Below are positions 26,068 to 35,010 of a stretch of DNA of 64,000 nucleotides, piece by piece. Origin of the DNA: UBA3064 sp023258775 (GTDB lineage Bacteria; Pseudomonadota; Gammaproteobacteria; Burkholderiales; Burkholderiaceae_E); the NCBI GenBank assembly GCA_044355655.1, contig JBIKXS010000002.1, positions 186,001 to 250,000 on the forward strand, read 5' to 3'. The notes under the pieces are model-generated. The model did not search any database and was not told the DNA's origin. It worked only from the letters and a program-made list of their open reading frames with translations. A program made the position numbers and the translations under genes. How positions within the stretch are numbered: the first letter of the stretch is position 1; each line of letters opens with the position of its first letter.

Positions 26068-26877
26068 TTGGCTGCTCTTAACACATCGCGAAAGCTCAGG
26101 CCTAGAGCCCAGGTCTTGAATTTCTCCGAATCACTCGGGGTGCGATATTTGCACTTCGGAACGCCCTGGATCCAAGGTGCGATGCGCATGAAGCAGCCTC
26201 ATCAACTGGTGCTTGACTACACACAGGACATGATGGCCTGGTTAATGTTGCTTGAAGCGCCAGACCGCTTGCTTCAACTTGGTTTGGGTGCGGGCTCATG
26301 CGCGCGATTCCTTGCGCATTACTTGCCGGAAACCAATCAAACGATTGTGGAGCTTCATCAGGAAGTCATTTTGGCGAACGCCATTATGTTTGGTACAAGG
26401 CCAGACAATTCGCTTGCGATCGTCAAATGTGATGCTAAGGACTTCATGAGCGGATCAAAAGCTTCCTTCTGGCCCGTTATCATGGTCGATCTCTACGATG
26501 CCGAGGCAAGAGGACCCGTTTGCGAGGGTGTTGAGTTTTACAAAAGTTGTTATCGCGCGCTGGCCGCTCCTGGCCTTATGGTGCTAAATCTTTTCGGTAG
26601 TCACCCAAGTTGGAAGCCAAATTTTCAGGCGATCAGCGATGCATTTGATCGGCAGCCTCTCGTGCTAAAACCTGGGAATGCGGGAAACGTCATTGTTATC
26701 GCAAGCAAAGGACCAGCCTTGAGTTGGACTTCCGCGGGGTCAAAGGGGGCGTGTGCTCGTTATTTGCGTGAGCGAGCAAATTTACTGAAAAACTTGTTCA
26801 AACTTCCTTCTAACCGGTGGATCGATCCAATCGAAAAGTACCTTCGTCGTTCGGCTCTTTCGCAAGATCGCGATTAA
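26068..26877 (+). CDS. Spermidine synthase-like methyltransferase-fold protein
   Basis: About 269 residues. GVRYLHFGTPWIQGAMRM, LLQLGLGAGSCARFL (SAM/aminopropyl-donor binding loop) and VIMVDLYDAE (the acidic motif after beta-4) match the SpeE-like family common in betaproteobacteria. These often lack strict polyamine-synthase signature residues, so activity is uncertain. No ATG precedes the conserved GVRYLHFG. The candidate starts are TTG at 26068 and TTG at 26011, the latter lying inside the tandem repeat. I prefer 26068 because it gives the usual short leader of about 23 residues before that motif. Confidence 0.6.
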   Translation: MAALNTSRKLRPRAQVLNFSESLGVRYLHFGTPWIQGAMRMKQPHQLVLDYTQDMMAWLMLLEAPDRLLQLGLGAGSCARFLAHYLPETNQTIVELHQEVILANAIMFGTRPDNSLAIVKCDAKDFMSGSKASFWPVIMVDLYDAEARGPVCEGVEFYKSCYRALAAPGLMVLNLFGSHPSWKPNFQAISDAFDRQPLVLKPGNAGNVIVIASKGPALSWTSAGSKGACARYLRERANLLKNLFKLPSNRWIDPIEKYLRRSALSQDRD

Positions 26878-26957
26878 TCAAGCCACGAGGTGAACCAACG
26901 TCAATACTTGACGATCCTGCAGGTGTGAAGTCAAATCAGGGCTATGCGCTAAGACCC

Positions 26958-27791
26958 TTAGCCAAAACCCAAGCCTGTAAAGAAGTCTTCAAACTGGCCT
27001 CCCGGTGGTTCAAAACGGCCATGGCGCCAGACAAGACGCGATGGCCCTGCGATGAGGGCTTGCGAAATTGAATGAGCTTCATCGCCTGGGTAGGCAACGA
27101 TCCTGCCACCGTCTTGCGCTTCAAGCGGCTCGGGTTGAATATGCGGTAGTAATCGAGCACGAGCATGCTCAAGTGCATCGTCGACCCTCGAGAACTGGGA
27201 GAGCTCAACCAATGTCATGATCTGTGGTGGCGCAAGCATAATTTCCTGCTTCCAATAACGATCCAAAGCTTCAATTGGTGTCGTCCAAAGTCCTTGAACA
27301 GATTCTTCGCCATCATGACGGGCTACTTCACCCTCGGGCAGCGCTGCCAGAAAGAAAAAAGTATCAAAGCGTTTCGTGCTCATCGAAGGGACCCTTGGGG
27401 TGATCCAACGCGACCATCCCACGATCGCATTAATGGGTACACGAACCGCACACTCTTCCTCAGTTTCACGTTGGGCAGCACGCATGAATGCTGCCGTTCG
27501 CACGGGGTCAACTATTTCGTGCGCTAGTCTCGCACGCAAATGCTCAGCTTTTTGCTTCGTCAACGCTTTGTCTTCGTCAGGCCGGGCCTTGTGATCCTCA
27601 AGATCGACCTTACCGCCTGGGAAAACCCACACACCAGCCATTACCGACGCTGCCTGCGGTCGCTCTAGCAAAAACGCCTCGATGCCGGCTCCATGGTCAC
27701 GCAATAAAATAACGCTTGCAGCAGGGCGGGGTGGTTCAGACACCGCCTGATGGTTAAGCGATGGTGTCGTTTTAGGGCTTACGCTATTCAC
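26958..27791 (-). CDS. Nudix-family hydrolase (NUDT19-like)
   Basis: A 277-residue protein. WVFPGGKVDLED gives the beginning of the Nudix box, and FMRAAQRETEEECAV gives the REUxEE core, but roughly 45 residues are inserted between them. That split box is characteristic of the NUDT19/RP2-type branch, some of which act on CoA derivatives or NTPs. The start overlaps the stop of the upstream VWA gene by four bases, so it is translationally coupled to the MoxR-VWA pair. Confidence 0.82.
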   Translation of the reverse strand: MNSVSPKTTPSLNHQAVSEPPRPAASVILLRDHGAGIEAFLLERPQAASVMAGVWVFPGGKVDLEDHKARPDEDKALTKQKAEHLRARLAHEIVDPVRTAAFMRAAQRETEEECAVRVPINAIVGWSRWITPRVPSMSTKRFDTFFFLAALPEGEVARHDGEESVQGLWTTPIEALDRYWKQEIMLAPPQIMTLVELSQFSRVDDALEHARARLLPHIQPEPLEAQDGGRIVAYPGDEAHSISQALIAGPSRLVWRHGRFEPPGGQFEDFFTGLGFG

Positions 27792-28963
27792 TTAGATAAC
27801 TCACGCATGGCGCGTTCAAGGCCTGACATGGTGACAGGGTACATCCGATGCGAAAGAATTTGGCGAATCACTGATATCGACTGTCGGTACTCCCACACGC
27901 CTTCTGGTTCGGGATTTAGCCATGTGAATTTTGGGAAACGTTCTGCCAGCCGCTGAAGCCACACAGCGCCAGGCTCCTCATTATTATATTCAACAGAACC
28001 GCCTGGTTGAAGAATCTCGTAGGGACTCATCGTCGCATCACCCACAAAAATCAGACGCCAATCCGGGTTGAACTTGCGGATAAGATCCCAAGTCATTAAG
28101 CGTTCGCTATGCCGCCGCCGATTGTTCTTCCATACAAAATCGTAAACACAATTATGGAAATAATAGAATTCTAAATTCTTGAATTCAGTTCGTGCTGCAG
28201 AGAATAACTCTTCAGTCTGCTTGATGTGATCGTCCATCGTGCCGCCAACATCAAGCAGCATCAAAACCTTGATCGTGTTATGACGTTCGGGCACCATTTT
28301 GATGTCGAGATAACCAGCATTTCTGGCTGTTGAAGCAATTGTGTCGTCAAGATCAAGTTCTTCTTCTGCACCTTCGCGGGCAAATTTTCTCAGACGTCTA
28401 AGCGCGATCTTGATGTTTCGGGTCCCGAGTTCGACCTGATCGTCGTAATCCCGGTACATCCGTTGCTCCCAGACTTTCACTGCTGTTCTGTTTCCCGCCG
28501 AAGGACCTCCGATTCGAATCCCCTCTGGATTAAAGCCGCCGTTGCCAAAAGGCGATGTCCCATTGGTACCGATCCACTTATTGCCGCCCTGATGCCGATC
28601 TTTTTGCTCGTCCAGTAACTGCTTTAGTCTCTCGAGCAACTTATCGATACCACCCATCGCCTCGATCGCTGCCTTCTCCTCAGGGCTAAACTCGCGCTGA
28701 AGTTGTCGCTTCAGCCAATCGAGGGGCAAATTCACATCGATCTCTGGTAGCGTCTGGATGCCATGGAAATAAGCGCCAAAGGCCTTATCAAATTTATCAA
28801 ATAGGCGCTCGTCTTTAACAAGCGTAGATCGTGATAAAAAATAAAACTCGTCGAGCGAAGGCCCGATCACCTGGGCCTTGAGCGCTTCGAGCAATGTTAA
28901 AAATTCTTTGATCGATACAGGAAGTTTCGCTGCGCGGAGATGTTGGAAAAATGGGATCAGCAT
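27788..28963 (-). CDS. VWA domain protein (CoxE-like)
   Basis: A 391-residue protein with an N-terminal helical region and a C-terminal von Willebrand A domain. The MIDAS-type loop is LLDVGGTMDDH, in which the usual DxSxS is changed to D-V-G-G-T. It also contains YYFHNCVYDFVW and LIFVGDATMSPYEI. It lies directly downstream of a MoxR AAA+ ATPase. Such MoxR/VWA pairs act as chaperones for assembly or metal insertion of partner complexes, for example CoxD/CoxE for CO dehydrogenase. The client here is unknown. Confidence 0.83.
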   Translation of the reverse strand: MLIPFFQHLRAAKLPVSIKEFLTLLEALKAQVIGPSLDEFYFLSRSTLVKDERLFDKFDKAFGAYFHGIQTLPEIDVNLPLDWLKRQLQREFSPEEKAAIEAMGGIDKLLERLKQLLDEQKDRHQGGNKWIGTNGTSPFGNGGFNPEGIRIGGPSAGNRTAVKVWEQRMYRDYDDQVELGTRNIKIALRRLRKFAREGAEEELDLDDTIASTARNAGYLDIKMVPERHNTIKVLMLLDVGGTMDDHIKQTEELFSAARTEFKNLEFYYFHNCVYDFVWKNNRRRHSERLMTWDLIRKFNPDWRLIFVGDATMSPYEILQPGGSVEYNNEEPGAVWLQRLAERFPKFTWLNPEPEGVWEYRQSISVIRQILSHRMYPVTMSGLERAMRELSK

Positions 28964-29051
28964 GCAAGTCTCCCTTGGGTTTCTCGAACCAGCTTAGCCA
29001 AATGCCTAGTTGGCTCTAGCAGTGGGCAACGATGATGTTGCAAGTGAGGGC

Positions 29052-29894
29052 TTATCGATTATGGCGTGCCATAAACATTAACCGTTCGAATAAATGAACA
29101 TCTTGTTCGTTTTTCAACAAAGCGCCGTGTAAGGGCGGTATGACAGCCTTGTTATCTTTGCTTTGAAGAGCTTCAACCGGTATGTCCTCAGCCATTAGCA
29201 GCTTAAGCCAGTCAAGCAGCTCGGACGTCGAGGGCTTTTTCTTTAATCCGGGCAACTCACGAATCTGAAAAAATGACTCCATGGCGACCTGCACCAAATC
29301 CCTTTTGATGGCTGGAAAGTGGACATCGACAATTCGCTGCATGGTCTCGCGATCAGGAAACTTAATGTAGTGGAAAAAGCAACGCCTCAAAAACGCATCG
29401 GGCAACTCTTTCTCATTGTTGGAGGTAATGATAACCACAGGCCGATGGCGCGCTTTGATGGTCTGACGGGTTTCATACACAAAAAATTCCATCCTATCGA
29501 GTTCGCGTAACAAGTCGTTGGGAAACTCAATGTCAGCCTTATCGATCTCGTCGATGAGCAAGACCACCGGTTGCTCGGCTAAGAATGCCTGCCAGAGCAC
29601 TCCCTGGACGATGTAGTTGTGGATGTCCTTAACCTTCTCATCGCCAAGCTGCGAGTCCCGAAGTCGCGACACTGCGTCGTACTCATAAAGCCCTTGCTGT
29701 GCTTTCGTGGTGGATTTAATGTGCCACTGCAATAAGGGCATACCCAAGCCTGATGCCACTTCTTCGGCAAGCATGGTTTTGCCTGTACCAGGCTCTCCCT
29801 TGATAAGAAGCGGGCGCTGCAATCGCATCGCAGCGTTAACTGCCAGCTTTAAGTCGTCAGTCGCAATATATGATGAGGTGCCTTCAAAACGCAT
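29052..29894 (-). CDS. MoxR-type AAA+ ATPase
   Basis: A 280-residue AAA+ protein. Walker A is GEPGTGKTMLAEE, Walker B is VVLLIDEIDKAD, sensor 1 is VVIITSNNEKELPD, and the arginine finger region is FLRRCFFHYI. ATG at 29894 has a clear Shine-Dalgarno (CGGAG, nine bases upstream), while the ATG at 29918 has none, so the shorter start is chosen. It is the first gene of the cluster MoxR, VWA, Nudix, and is divergent from the cytochrome genes. Confidence 0.88.
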   Translation of the reverse strand: MRFEGTSSYIATDDLKLAVNAAMRLQRPLLIKGEPGTGKTMLAEEVASGLGMPLLQWHIKSTTKAQQGLYEYDAVSRLRDSQLGDEKVKDIHNYIVQGVLWQAFLAEQPVVLLIDEIDKADIEFPNDLLRELDRMEFFVYETRQTIKARHRPVVIITSNNEKELPDAFLRRCFFHYIKFPDRETMQRIVDVHFPAIKRDLVQVAMESFFQIRELPGLKKKPSTSELLDWLKLLMAEDIPVEALQSKDNKAVIPPLHGALLKNEQDVHLFERLMFMARHNR

Positions 29895-30109
29895 GGTTTT
29901 TCGCTCCGTAAAGTCCATGCGCAGTATAGGCGAGCCTATGCGATGTTAAGGCGTTAGACGCTTTCGTGTAATGTCAGTTAGAATCGCGCCGGTTAATCTT
30001 GGTTGCCGTGTTCGGTGTTCCTGGAACGACATGCGACAGCTAGCCTAGCCACGTCAATGGCCACAGGGTCGTCATCGGCTTACCAATAATGAGAAACGGG
30101 GAAATTTGC

Positions 30110-30514
30110 ATGGGAAACAAGCACTCACTTAGCCTTGATGCTTTAAGCACGGGTTCAGCCAAGCTCAAGCGCTCAGTATCTTTAAACCCTCTCTTAGGTT
30201 TTGCAGCGGCACTCAGCCTTGCCATCGCTGTGATGGCGCCTGTCCATGCACAACAGGCTGGGGCAGGCGATCCTAAAGCTGGGGCCGATAAGCGCAGTCA
30301 ATGTATCGGCTGTCATGGTATTCCTGGCTATAAGGCGTCATTTCCGCGTGTTTACAACGTGCCAATGATCGCCGGACAGAATGCGAAATACATTGAAGCT
30401 GCCTTGATTGCCTACCGCAAGGGTGACCGGCCACATCCAACAATGCGTGGAATCGCCTGGTCGTTGAGCGACGCCGATATTGCAGATCTTGCAGCTTATT
30501 ACGCAAGCCTTTAA
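30110..30514 (+). CDS. Class I c-type cytochrome
   Basis: A ~134-residue exported monohaem cytochrome. It has a signal sequence (hydrophobic segment LLGFAAALSLAIAVMAPVHA, likely cleaved after HAQ or nearby), the haem-binding CIGCH motif and a candidate axial Met in HPTMRGIA. The C terminus is DIADLAAYYASL, typical of c553/c4-like domains. ATG at 30110 has GGGGAA upstream; an ATG at 30089 does not. It forms a pair with the next cytochrome gene 32 bases downstream, suggesting electron transfer in the periplasm. Confidence 0.88.
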   Translation: MGNKHSLSLDALSTGSAKLKRSVSLNPLLGFAAALSLAIAVMAPVHAQQAGAGDPKAGADKRSQCIGCHGIPGYKASFPRVYNVPMIAGQNAKYIEAALIAYRKGDRPHPTMRGIAWSLSDADIADLAAYYASL

Positions 30515-30546
30515 ACCTTGCCGCTTGTTTGCCGGAGATTCACCAA

Positions 30547-30897
30547 ATGAAATCGAAACACATTGTTGCAACACTTGCTCGATTCCTCGCCTTTGTCTCT
30601 CTTGGGTGCTTCGCAAGCGCTTCATTAGCCAAAGATATTGCTGCTGGCAGAGCGAAGGCCGACGAGGTCTGTGCAGCCTGCCACGGAAAGGATGGCGTTA
30701 CAACCATTGATCCAAGCTACCCAAAACTAGCCGGTCAACATGCGGATTACTTGCTGGTAGCTCTCACCGAATACAAAAACGGGTCCAGAAAGAATGCAAT
30801 CATGGCTTCACAAGCCACTGGGCTTAGCAAGGCGGACATGGAAAACCTCGCGGCTTACTATGCGAGCCTAAAGGGTCCAATGACCAATAAGCGCTAG
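30547..30897 (+). CDS. Class I c-type cytochrome
   Basis: A ~116-residue monohaem cytochrome. The signal peptide runs through FLAFVSLGCFASASLA, the haem motif is CAACH, an axial Met lies in NAIMASQA, and the C terminus is NLAAYYASLKG. Resembles the cytochrome c553 family and is probably paralogous to the preceding gene. ATG at 30547 follows a GGAG ribosome-binding site. It ends 24 bases from the convergent mobA-moeA gene. Confidence 0.9.
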   Translation: MKSKHIVATLARFLAFVSLGCFASASLAKDIAAGRAKADEVCAACHGKDGVTTIDPSYPKLAGQHADYLLVALTEYKNGSRKNAIMASQATGLSKADMENLAAYYASLKGPMTNKR

Positions 30898-30921
30898 CCG
30901 GGGAAAACAGGGCGCTTCGAA

Positions 30922-32988
30922 TCAGAGAAGATCTTCGATCCGAACATAGGAGAGACTTTCGCCGGCCTCTATGTTCCCACGTTCATGTTCGAGCACCGCA
31001 ATGACAGGGTATTTGCTTAGGGAACTTAAAATGCCGGAGCCCTGGTTGCTGCTTACAAAAAGGAGACAGGCACCGTCTTCGTCTGTTTCGAGTCGAGCGC
31101 GCTGAAACTCGGTTCTTCCTCGTTTTTTCTTGATCCGAACCGCAGCGCGTGCGATCCGTAGCGGCCAGGCAGGCGTTTCAAGACCAAGTAAACGATCTAT
31201 GGCTGGCGCCACGAAGTACCAAAAAGTCATTGCTACTGCAACCGGGTTCCCGGGAAGACCCATGTAAAGCGCTTGCCCGACCCGGCCCAAGGCAAGAGGT
31301 CTTCCTGGTCGCATTGCAACCGTACAGAACTGAACCTGACCAAGTCTGGCCATCAGTGAACGGGTGAAGTCTGCCTCACCCACTGAAACACCACCCGATG
31401 ACACGATCACATCATTAGATCGGCCCAGGTCGGTCAAGACCGCTTCAAGGCGCTCAGGGTCGTCAGCAACGATGCCCGCATCATGAACGATGGCTGAAGG
31501 CCACCTCGTCAAAAGCGCACTCAACAGGTAGCGATTACTGTCAAAAAGTAGCCCATCAGCTCGCTCCCCAGCACAACTTGGGTCGATTAGCTCATCGCCT
31601 GTGGACAGGATTGCAAGCTTCAGGGGACCTCGAACTCTGGCTTGAGCGATGCCTAGCGAAGCCATGAGACCTAAATGAATTGCAGAAAGTCGCGAACCAG
31701 CACGAATCACGAGCTCGCCACGAGCCAAGTCCTCACCCGCCAAGCGTACATGCTGACCGAGTTGCTGGCCAGCAGGAATCCACACACCCTCGTCGACAGG
31801 TCGGCAAGACTCCTGCGGAACCACCACATCGAAACCTTCCGGAAGCACCGCACCTGTCATGACCCTGAGTGCATGCGCTGAGGCCGGTGGAAGCATTTCA
31901 CTTGGATGGCCTGCCAAGATTCGCTCACCAATTGGAAGTATGGTGGCAGCTCCGGGATGTAAGTCTTTGAATCTCAGAGCGTATCCATCCATTGCTGTAT
32001 TTCGATGCGCGGGTACATCGTAGCCTGCAAAGAGATCCTGCGCCAACACCTGACCTTGTAAATCTTTAAGACAAACCCATTGCCTGCGTTCAATCGGTCT
32101 CAGTCTGTCTAAGAGGGCACCTCTAAGCGCTTCGATCGGAATCATTGGTACTGACTGCGAAGACGCCTCGCTTGCTGACTTGATCGCCGCGTCGTTGGGT
32201 TGCGCTTGTCTGTCTGGCATCGGCGTTTTACTGCCTTGCAAACGCATTTGACCCTGGATCTCCACGTTGGTGTGTTCAAACGCTGCAATGTCAAGTGCTA
32301 ATGCCTCGCAATCAAGTAACGGCGAAGCGAGCAGGCCCTGCGCAACTTTCAAATCCTCGGGGGTATTAATATTACGAAAAGCCGATATCTCATTGAACTC
32401 ATAAACACTGTACCTAAGTGACTGATACCATTGATCAATTTTTCTTCCATGTTGTATTAAGTAATGCTCGAGAGCGCTTAGAAGTCGAGCCCTCAACAAC
32501 AAAAACACTGGCTGCTCAGCCTCAGGGGTTCGCGCAACAACCAAATCCCGATCATCGCTTGCAAGGCTTAGCATGCACTGCGCTAAATCTTCTGGGAAAA
32601 AGGGACAGTCACAAGGGACCGTCAGCAGCCATTGTGAATCGAGTTCGGCCTTAGGCCGCTGGTTCAGTTCATAAAGCGCTGCGTGGATGCCTGCTAGCGG
32701 GCCGGCAAATCCTTCGAACCGATCTCGAAGAAGCGGGTGACCCCATTGCGCGTAGGCTTCAAGGTTACGGTTGCAATTGATGAGCACCTCGTTAACCTGC
32801 GGTCGCAAGCGCTGCAAGGTCCATGCGATCAGCGGTCTTCCGGCACAAGGCATGAGCGCCTTATCAATGGCGCCGACTGTTGCGTCCCCTGACCGATTCT
32901 GCATGCGCCTGCTCATACCGCCAGCCAAGACAAGACCGGTGATCCTTTTATGAGAATTTTCTGCGCCGCTGTTTGCGATGTTGCTCAT
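30922..32988 (-). CDS. Fused molybdenum cofactor guanylyltransferase (MobA) and molybdopterin molybdotransferase (MoeA)
   Basis: A 688-residue bifunctional protein. Residues ~15-215 are MobA: the nucleotide-binding loop LVLAGGMSRRMQ, LLTVPCDCPFFP and FRNINTPEDL. After a ~65-residue Ala/Ser/Gln-rich linker, residues ~282-688 are MoeA: PAHRNTAMDGYALR, LRVMTGAVLPEG, AILSTGDEL, SSGGVSVGEADF and MGLPGNPVA. MoeA inserts molybdate into molybdopterin, and MobA adds GMP to give Mo-bis-MGD. ATG at 32988 is eight bases past the fdhD stop and is preferred to the longer frame starting at 33096, which lies within fdhD. The fusion would couple consecutive steps of cofactor maturation. Confidence 0.9.
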   Translation of the reverse strand: MSNIANSGAENSHKRITGLVLAGGMSRRMQNRSGDATVGAIDKALMPCAGRPLIAWTLQRLRPQVNEVLINCNRNLEAYAQWGHPLLRDRFEGFAGPLAGIHAALYELNQRPKAELDSQWLLTVPCDCPFFPEDLAQCMLSLASDDRDLVVARTPEAEQPVFLLLRARLLSALEHYLIQHGRKIDQWYQSLRYSVYEFNEISAFRNINTPEDLKVAQGLLASPLLDCEALALDIAAFEHTNVEIQGQMRLQGSKTPMPDRQAQPNDAAIKSASEASSQSVPMIPIEALRGALLDRLRPIERRQWVCLKDLQGQVLAQDLFAGYDVPAHRNTAMDGYALRFKDLHPGAATILPIGERILAGHPSEMLPPASAHALRVMTGAVLPEGFDVVVPQESCRPVDEGVWIPAGQQLGQHVRLAGEDLARGELVIRAGSRLSAIHLGLMASLGIAQARVRGPLKLAILSTGDELIDPSCAGERADGLLFDSNRYLLSALLTRWPSAIVHDAGIVADDPERLEAVLTDLGRSNDVIVSSGGVSVGEADFTRSLMARLGQVQFCTVAMRPGRPLALGRVGQALYMGLPGNPVAVAMTFWYFVAPAIDRLLGLETPAWPLRIARAAVRIKKKRGRTEFQRARLETDEDGACLLFVSSNQGSGILSSLSKYPVIAVLEHERGNIEAGESLSYVRIEDLL

Positions 32989-32995
32989 GACCCGC

Positions 32996-33862
32996 TTAAT
33001 TCGAGAAATCAACCCGATCTGGGTGGGTATAGACCAGGAAATGCTTGCCCTGACATCGACCGATGAGGCAAATTCCAAGCTCCTGCGCCAACTCAAAACC
33101 CATGGCAGTGATTCCCGATCGGGATAGCAAGATGTAAATGCCCATTTGAGCGCACTTAATGACCATTTCGGAGGTTAGTCGCCCAGTGGTGTAGAAGATT
33201 TTATCCCTCGGGCTTTGATTCTCCAGTTGCATCCAGCCCGTAATGGCATCCACGGCGTTATGGCGCCCGACATCTTCAACGAAGTACAAAAAGGTGCCTT
33301 CTGACCCGGGACGGTTTTCGGCAAGCGCACAAGCATGAACGCCGCCTGCTTCCTGGTACACCGCTTGATGATTTCTTGCCTGTGCGATCACGCGCTGAAT
33401 TTGCGACCTGCTGATCGAGGCTTCATGATGTAATGGCAGGCCTGTGCTTTCAGCACGAACCACTGCCATCAGATCGCCATACATAGTCCCCTGACCACAG
33501 CCGGTGGTCACGGTTTTTCGATCCATGCGACGCTCAAAGCGTGCGATGCGTTCGGGATCTTCCCACCATGATTGTCCAGACAGCGCCAAACACTGACTTG
33601 TCACAGCTGCAGCACCAGTATCCCAGTCAACCTGAATGCTCGACACATCGCTTGCCCGGTCCACGATGCGCTGATTCATCAGCCAGCCTAAGGCCAGCAG
33701 TTCCGGCGCTCGCCCCAGTGTCATCAGTGTGACCATCTCCCGTTTATCAAAATAAATACAAAGTGGGTGTTCACCGGCAATCATTACGTCGCGCGCTAGA
33801 CCGTTCTCATCTTTCGCAATGACTGCTGTAGTTGCCTTCAGGCTTGACTGGCTAAGTTGCAT
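32996..33862 (-). CDS. fdhD: Formate dehydrogenase accessory sulfurtransferase FdhD
   Basis: A 288-residue FdhD, which passes sulfur from IscS to the bis-MGD cofactor of formate dehydrogenase. Seen are the active Cys loop VTTGCGQGTMYGDL, the GGVHACAL motif, FVEDVGRHNAVD, TGRLTSEMVIK and LLSRSGITAMG, all conserved in the family. ATG at 33862 overlaps the moaA stop (TGATG); a GTG three bases earlier is the alternative. Its location between moaA and mobA-moeA implies that a Moco-dependent formate dehydrogenase is encoded elsewhere in the genome. Confidence 0.93.
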   Translation of the reverse strand: MQLSQSSLKATTAVIAKDENGLARDVMIAGEHPLCIYFDKREMVTLMTLGRAPELLALGWLMNQRIVDRASDVSSIQVDWDTGAAAVTSQCLALSGQSWWEDPERIARFERRMDRKTVTTGCGQGTMYGDLMAVVRAESTGLPLHHEASISRSQIQRVIAQARNHQAVYQEAGGVHACALAENRPGSEGTFLYFVEDVGRHNAVDAITGWMQLENQSPRDKIFYTTGRLTSEMVIKCAQMGIYILLSRSGITAMGFELAQELGICLIGRCQGKHFLVYTHPDRVDFSN

Positions 33863-34971
33863 CACCCACCGATGTAGCTCATTTCAATTTTGTTTCGCCT
33901 TCTCAGGCTCACCGTGGCCTCTGTTCGCATTGCTGAGTAACGATCGCTACGCTGGTGCCAGAGGGCTGCGATCGACGCCGCCAGATCATGGTCACTTGCG
34001 CCACTGCGAAGCAGGCCCCGTAAATCCCAACCCTCGCTGGCAAATAAACAGTTGTAGAGCCTTCCGTCGGTCGATAGCCTGGCCCTTGTGCAGTCCTGGC
34101 AGAAGGGTTCGCTCACCGAAGCAATCAATCCAATTTCAAGGCTGCCGTCGTCAAGTGTCCAACGTCGTGCTACCTCGCCGCGATAGTTCTCCTCAAGCGG
34201 GTGAATCCGGTACTGACGCTCGATCATGCGAATGATGTCGGCACTCGGTAGCACCGAGGTCATAGACCAGCCATTACTGGAGCCCACATCCATAAACTCA
34301 ATGAAACGCAAGATATGCCCGGAATGGCGGAAATGCTCGAGCATTGGCAGAATTTGTTGGTCGTTGACCCCACGCTGCACGACCATGTTAACTTTGATCG
34401 ATTCAAAACCTGCTTCTTTTGCAGCCTGCAGGCCGTCCAGTACATCGGCCACTGGAAAATCAACATCATTCATTCGCCGAAAAATAGAATCATCAATGGC
34501 ATCGAGACTGACAGTGAGTCTGCTTAGCCCAGCATCGCGCAAAACCTTGGCTTTTTTTCGAAGTAAGGCCCCGTTGGTGGTAAGGGTCAGATCGGGCATC
34601 TTGCCTTGGAGCGTGTTCAGCCGGGACAACATCGCAATTAGGCGTTCAAGATGCTTGCGAAGCAAGGGCTCGCCTCCGGTGATGCGGATCTTTTCGGTGC
34701 CAAGAACCAAGAACACACGCCCCAGTCGCTCGATTTCTTCAAATGAGAGCAAGGCAGCATGTGGCAAGAAGTCATAGTCACGATTAAACACTGACTTCGG
34801 CATGCAATAGGCGCATCGGAAGTTACAGCGATCGGTCACCGAGACCCGGAGATCATGCAGGCTACGGCCAAGTCGATCCTTGACCATTGAGCCCAGCAGG
34901 CGCTGATCAGGCGCGGGCATCGCGAGCGCCTGATAGCGTTGGTCAATTAGTCGAATCGTCTTCTCGCTCAT
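33862..34971 (-). CDS. moaA: GTP 3',8-cyclase MoaA
   Basis: Radical-SAM enzyme for the first step of molybdopterin synthesis, converting GTP to 3',8-cyclo-GTP. The 369-residue protein has the N-terminal [4Fe-4S] motif CNFRCAYCMP, RITGGEPLLR, the C-terminal cluster Cys residues in PFCQDCTRARLSTDG and LYNCLF, and ends in the conserved Gly-Gly. It is 39 bases downstream of the rne stop codon and overlaps fdhD, so Moco genes may be partly read from rne transcripts. Confidence 0.95.
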   Translation of the reverse strand: MSEKTIRLIDQRYQALAMPAPDQRLLGSMVKDRLGRSLHDLRVSVTDRCNFRCAYCMPKSVFNRDYDFLPHAALLSFEEIERLGRVFLVLGTEKIRITGGEPLLRKHLERLIAMLSRLNTLQGKMPDLTLTTNGALLRKKAKVLRDAGLSRLTVSLDAIDDSIFRRMNDVDFPVADVLDGLQAAKEAGFESIKVNMVVQRGVNDQQILPMLEHFRHSGHILRFIEFMDVGSSNGWSMTSVLPSADIIRMIERQYRIHPLEENYRGEVARRWTLDDGSLEIGLIASVSEPFCQDCTRARLSTDGRLYNCLFASEGWDLRGLLRSGASDHDLAASIAALWHQRSDRYSAMRTEATVSLRRRNKIEMSYIGG

Positions 34972-35010
34972 TGTTAGACTCTAAACGAGCGGCTATGCTG
35001 ACCTGTCATG

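Noticed and set aside
25956..26189. Minus-strand frame with repeated Lys/Ala/Leu-rich peptide across the 13-bp array
   Set aside because: It is generated by the tandem repeat itself, and the plus-strand gene continues past the array with clear homology.
33000..33096. N-terminal extension of the mobA-moeA frame into fdhD
   Set aside because: The extra 36 residues are a shadow of the fdhD 3' end; the ATG at 32988 fits homologous MobA starts.
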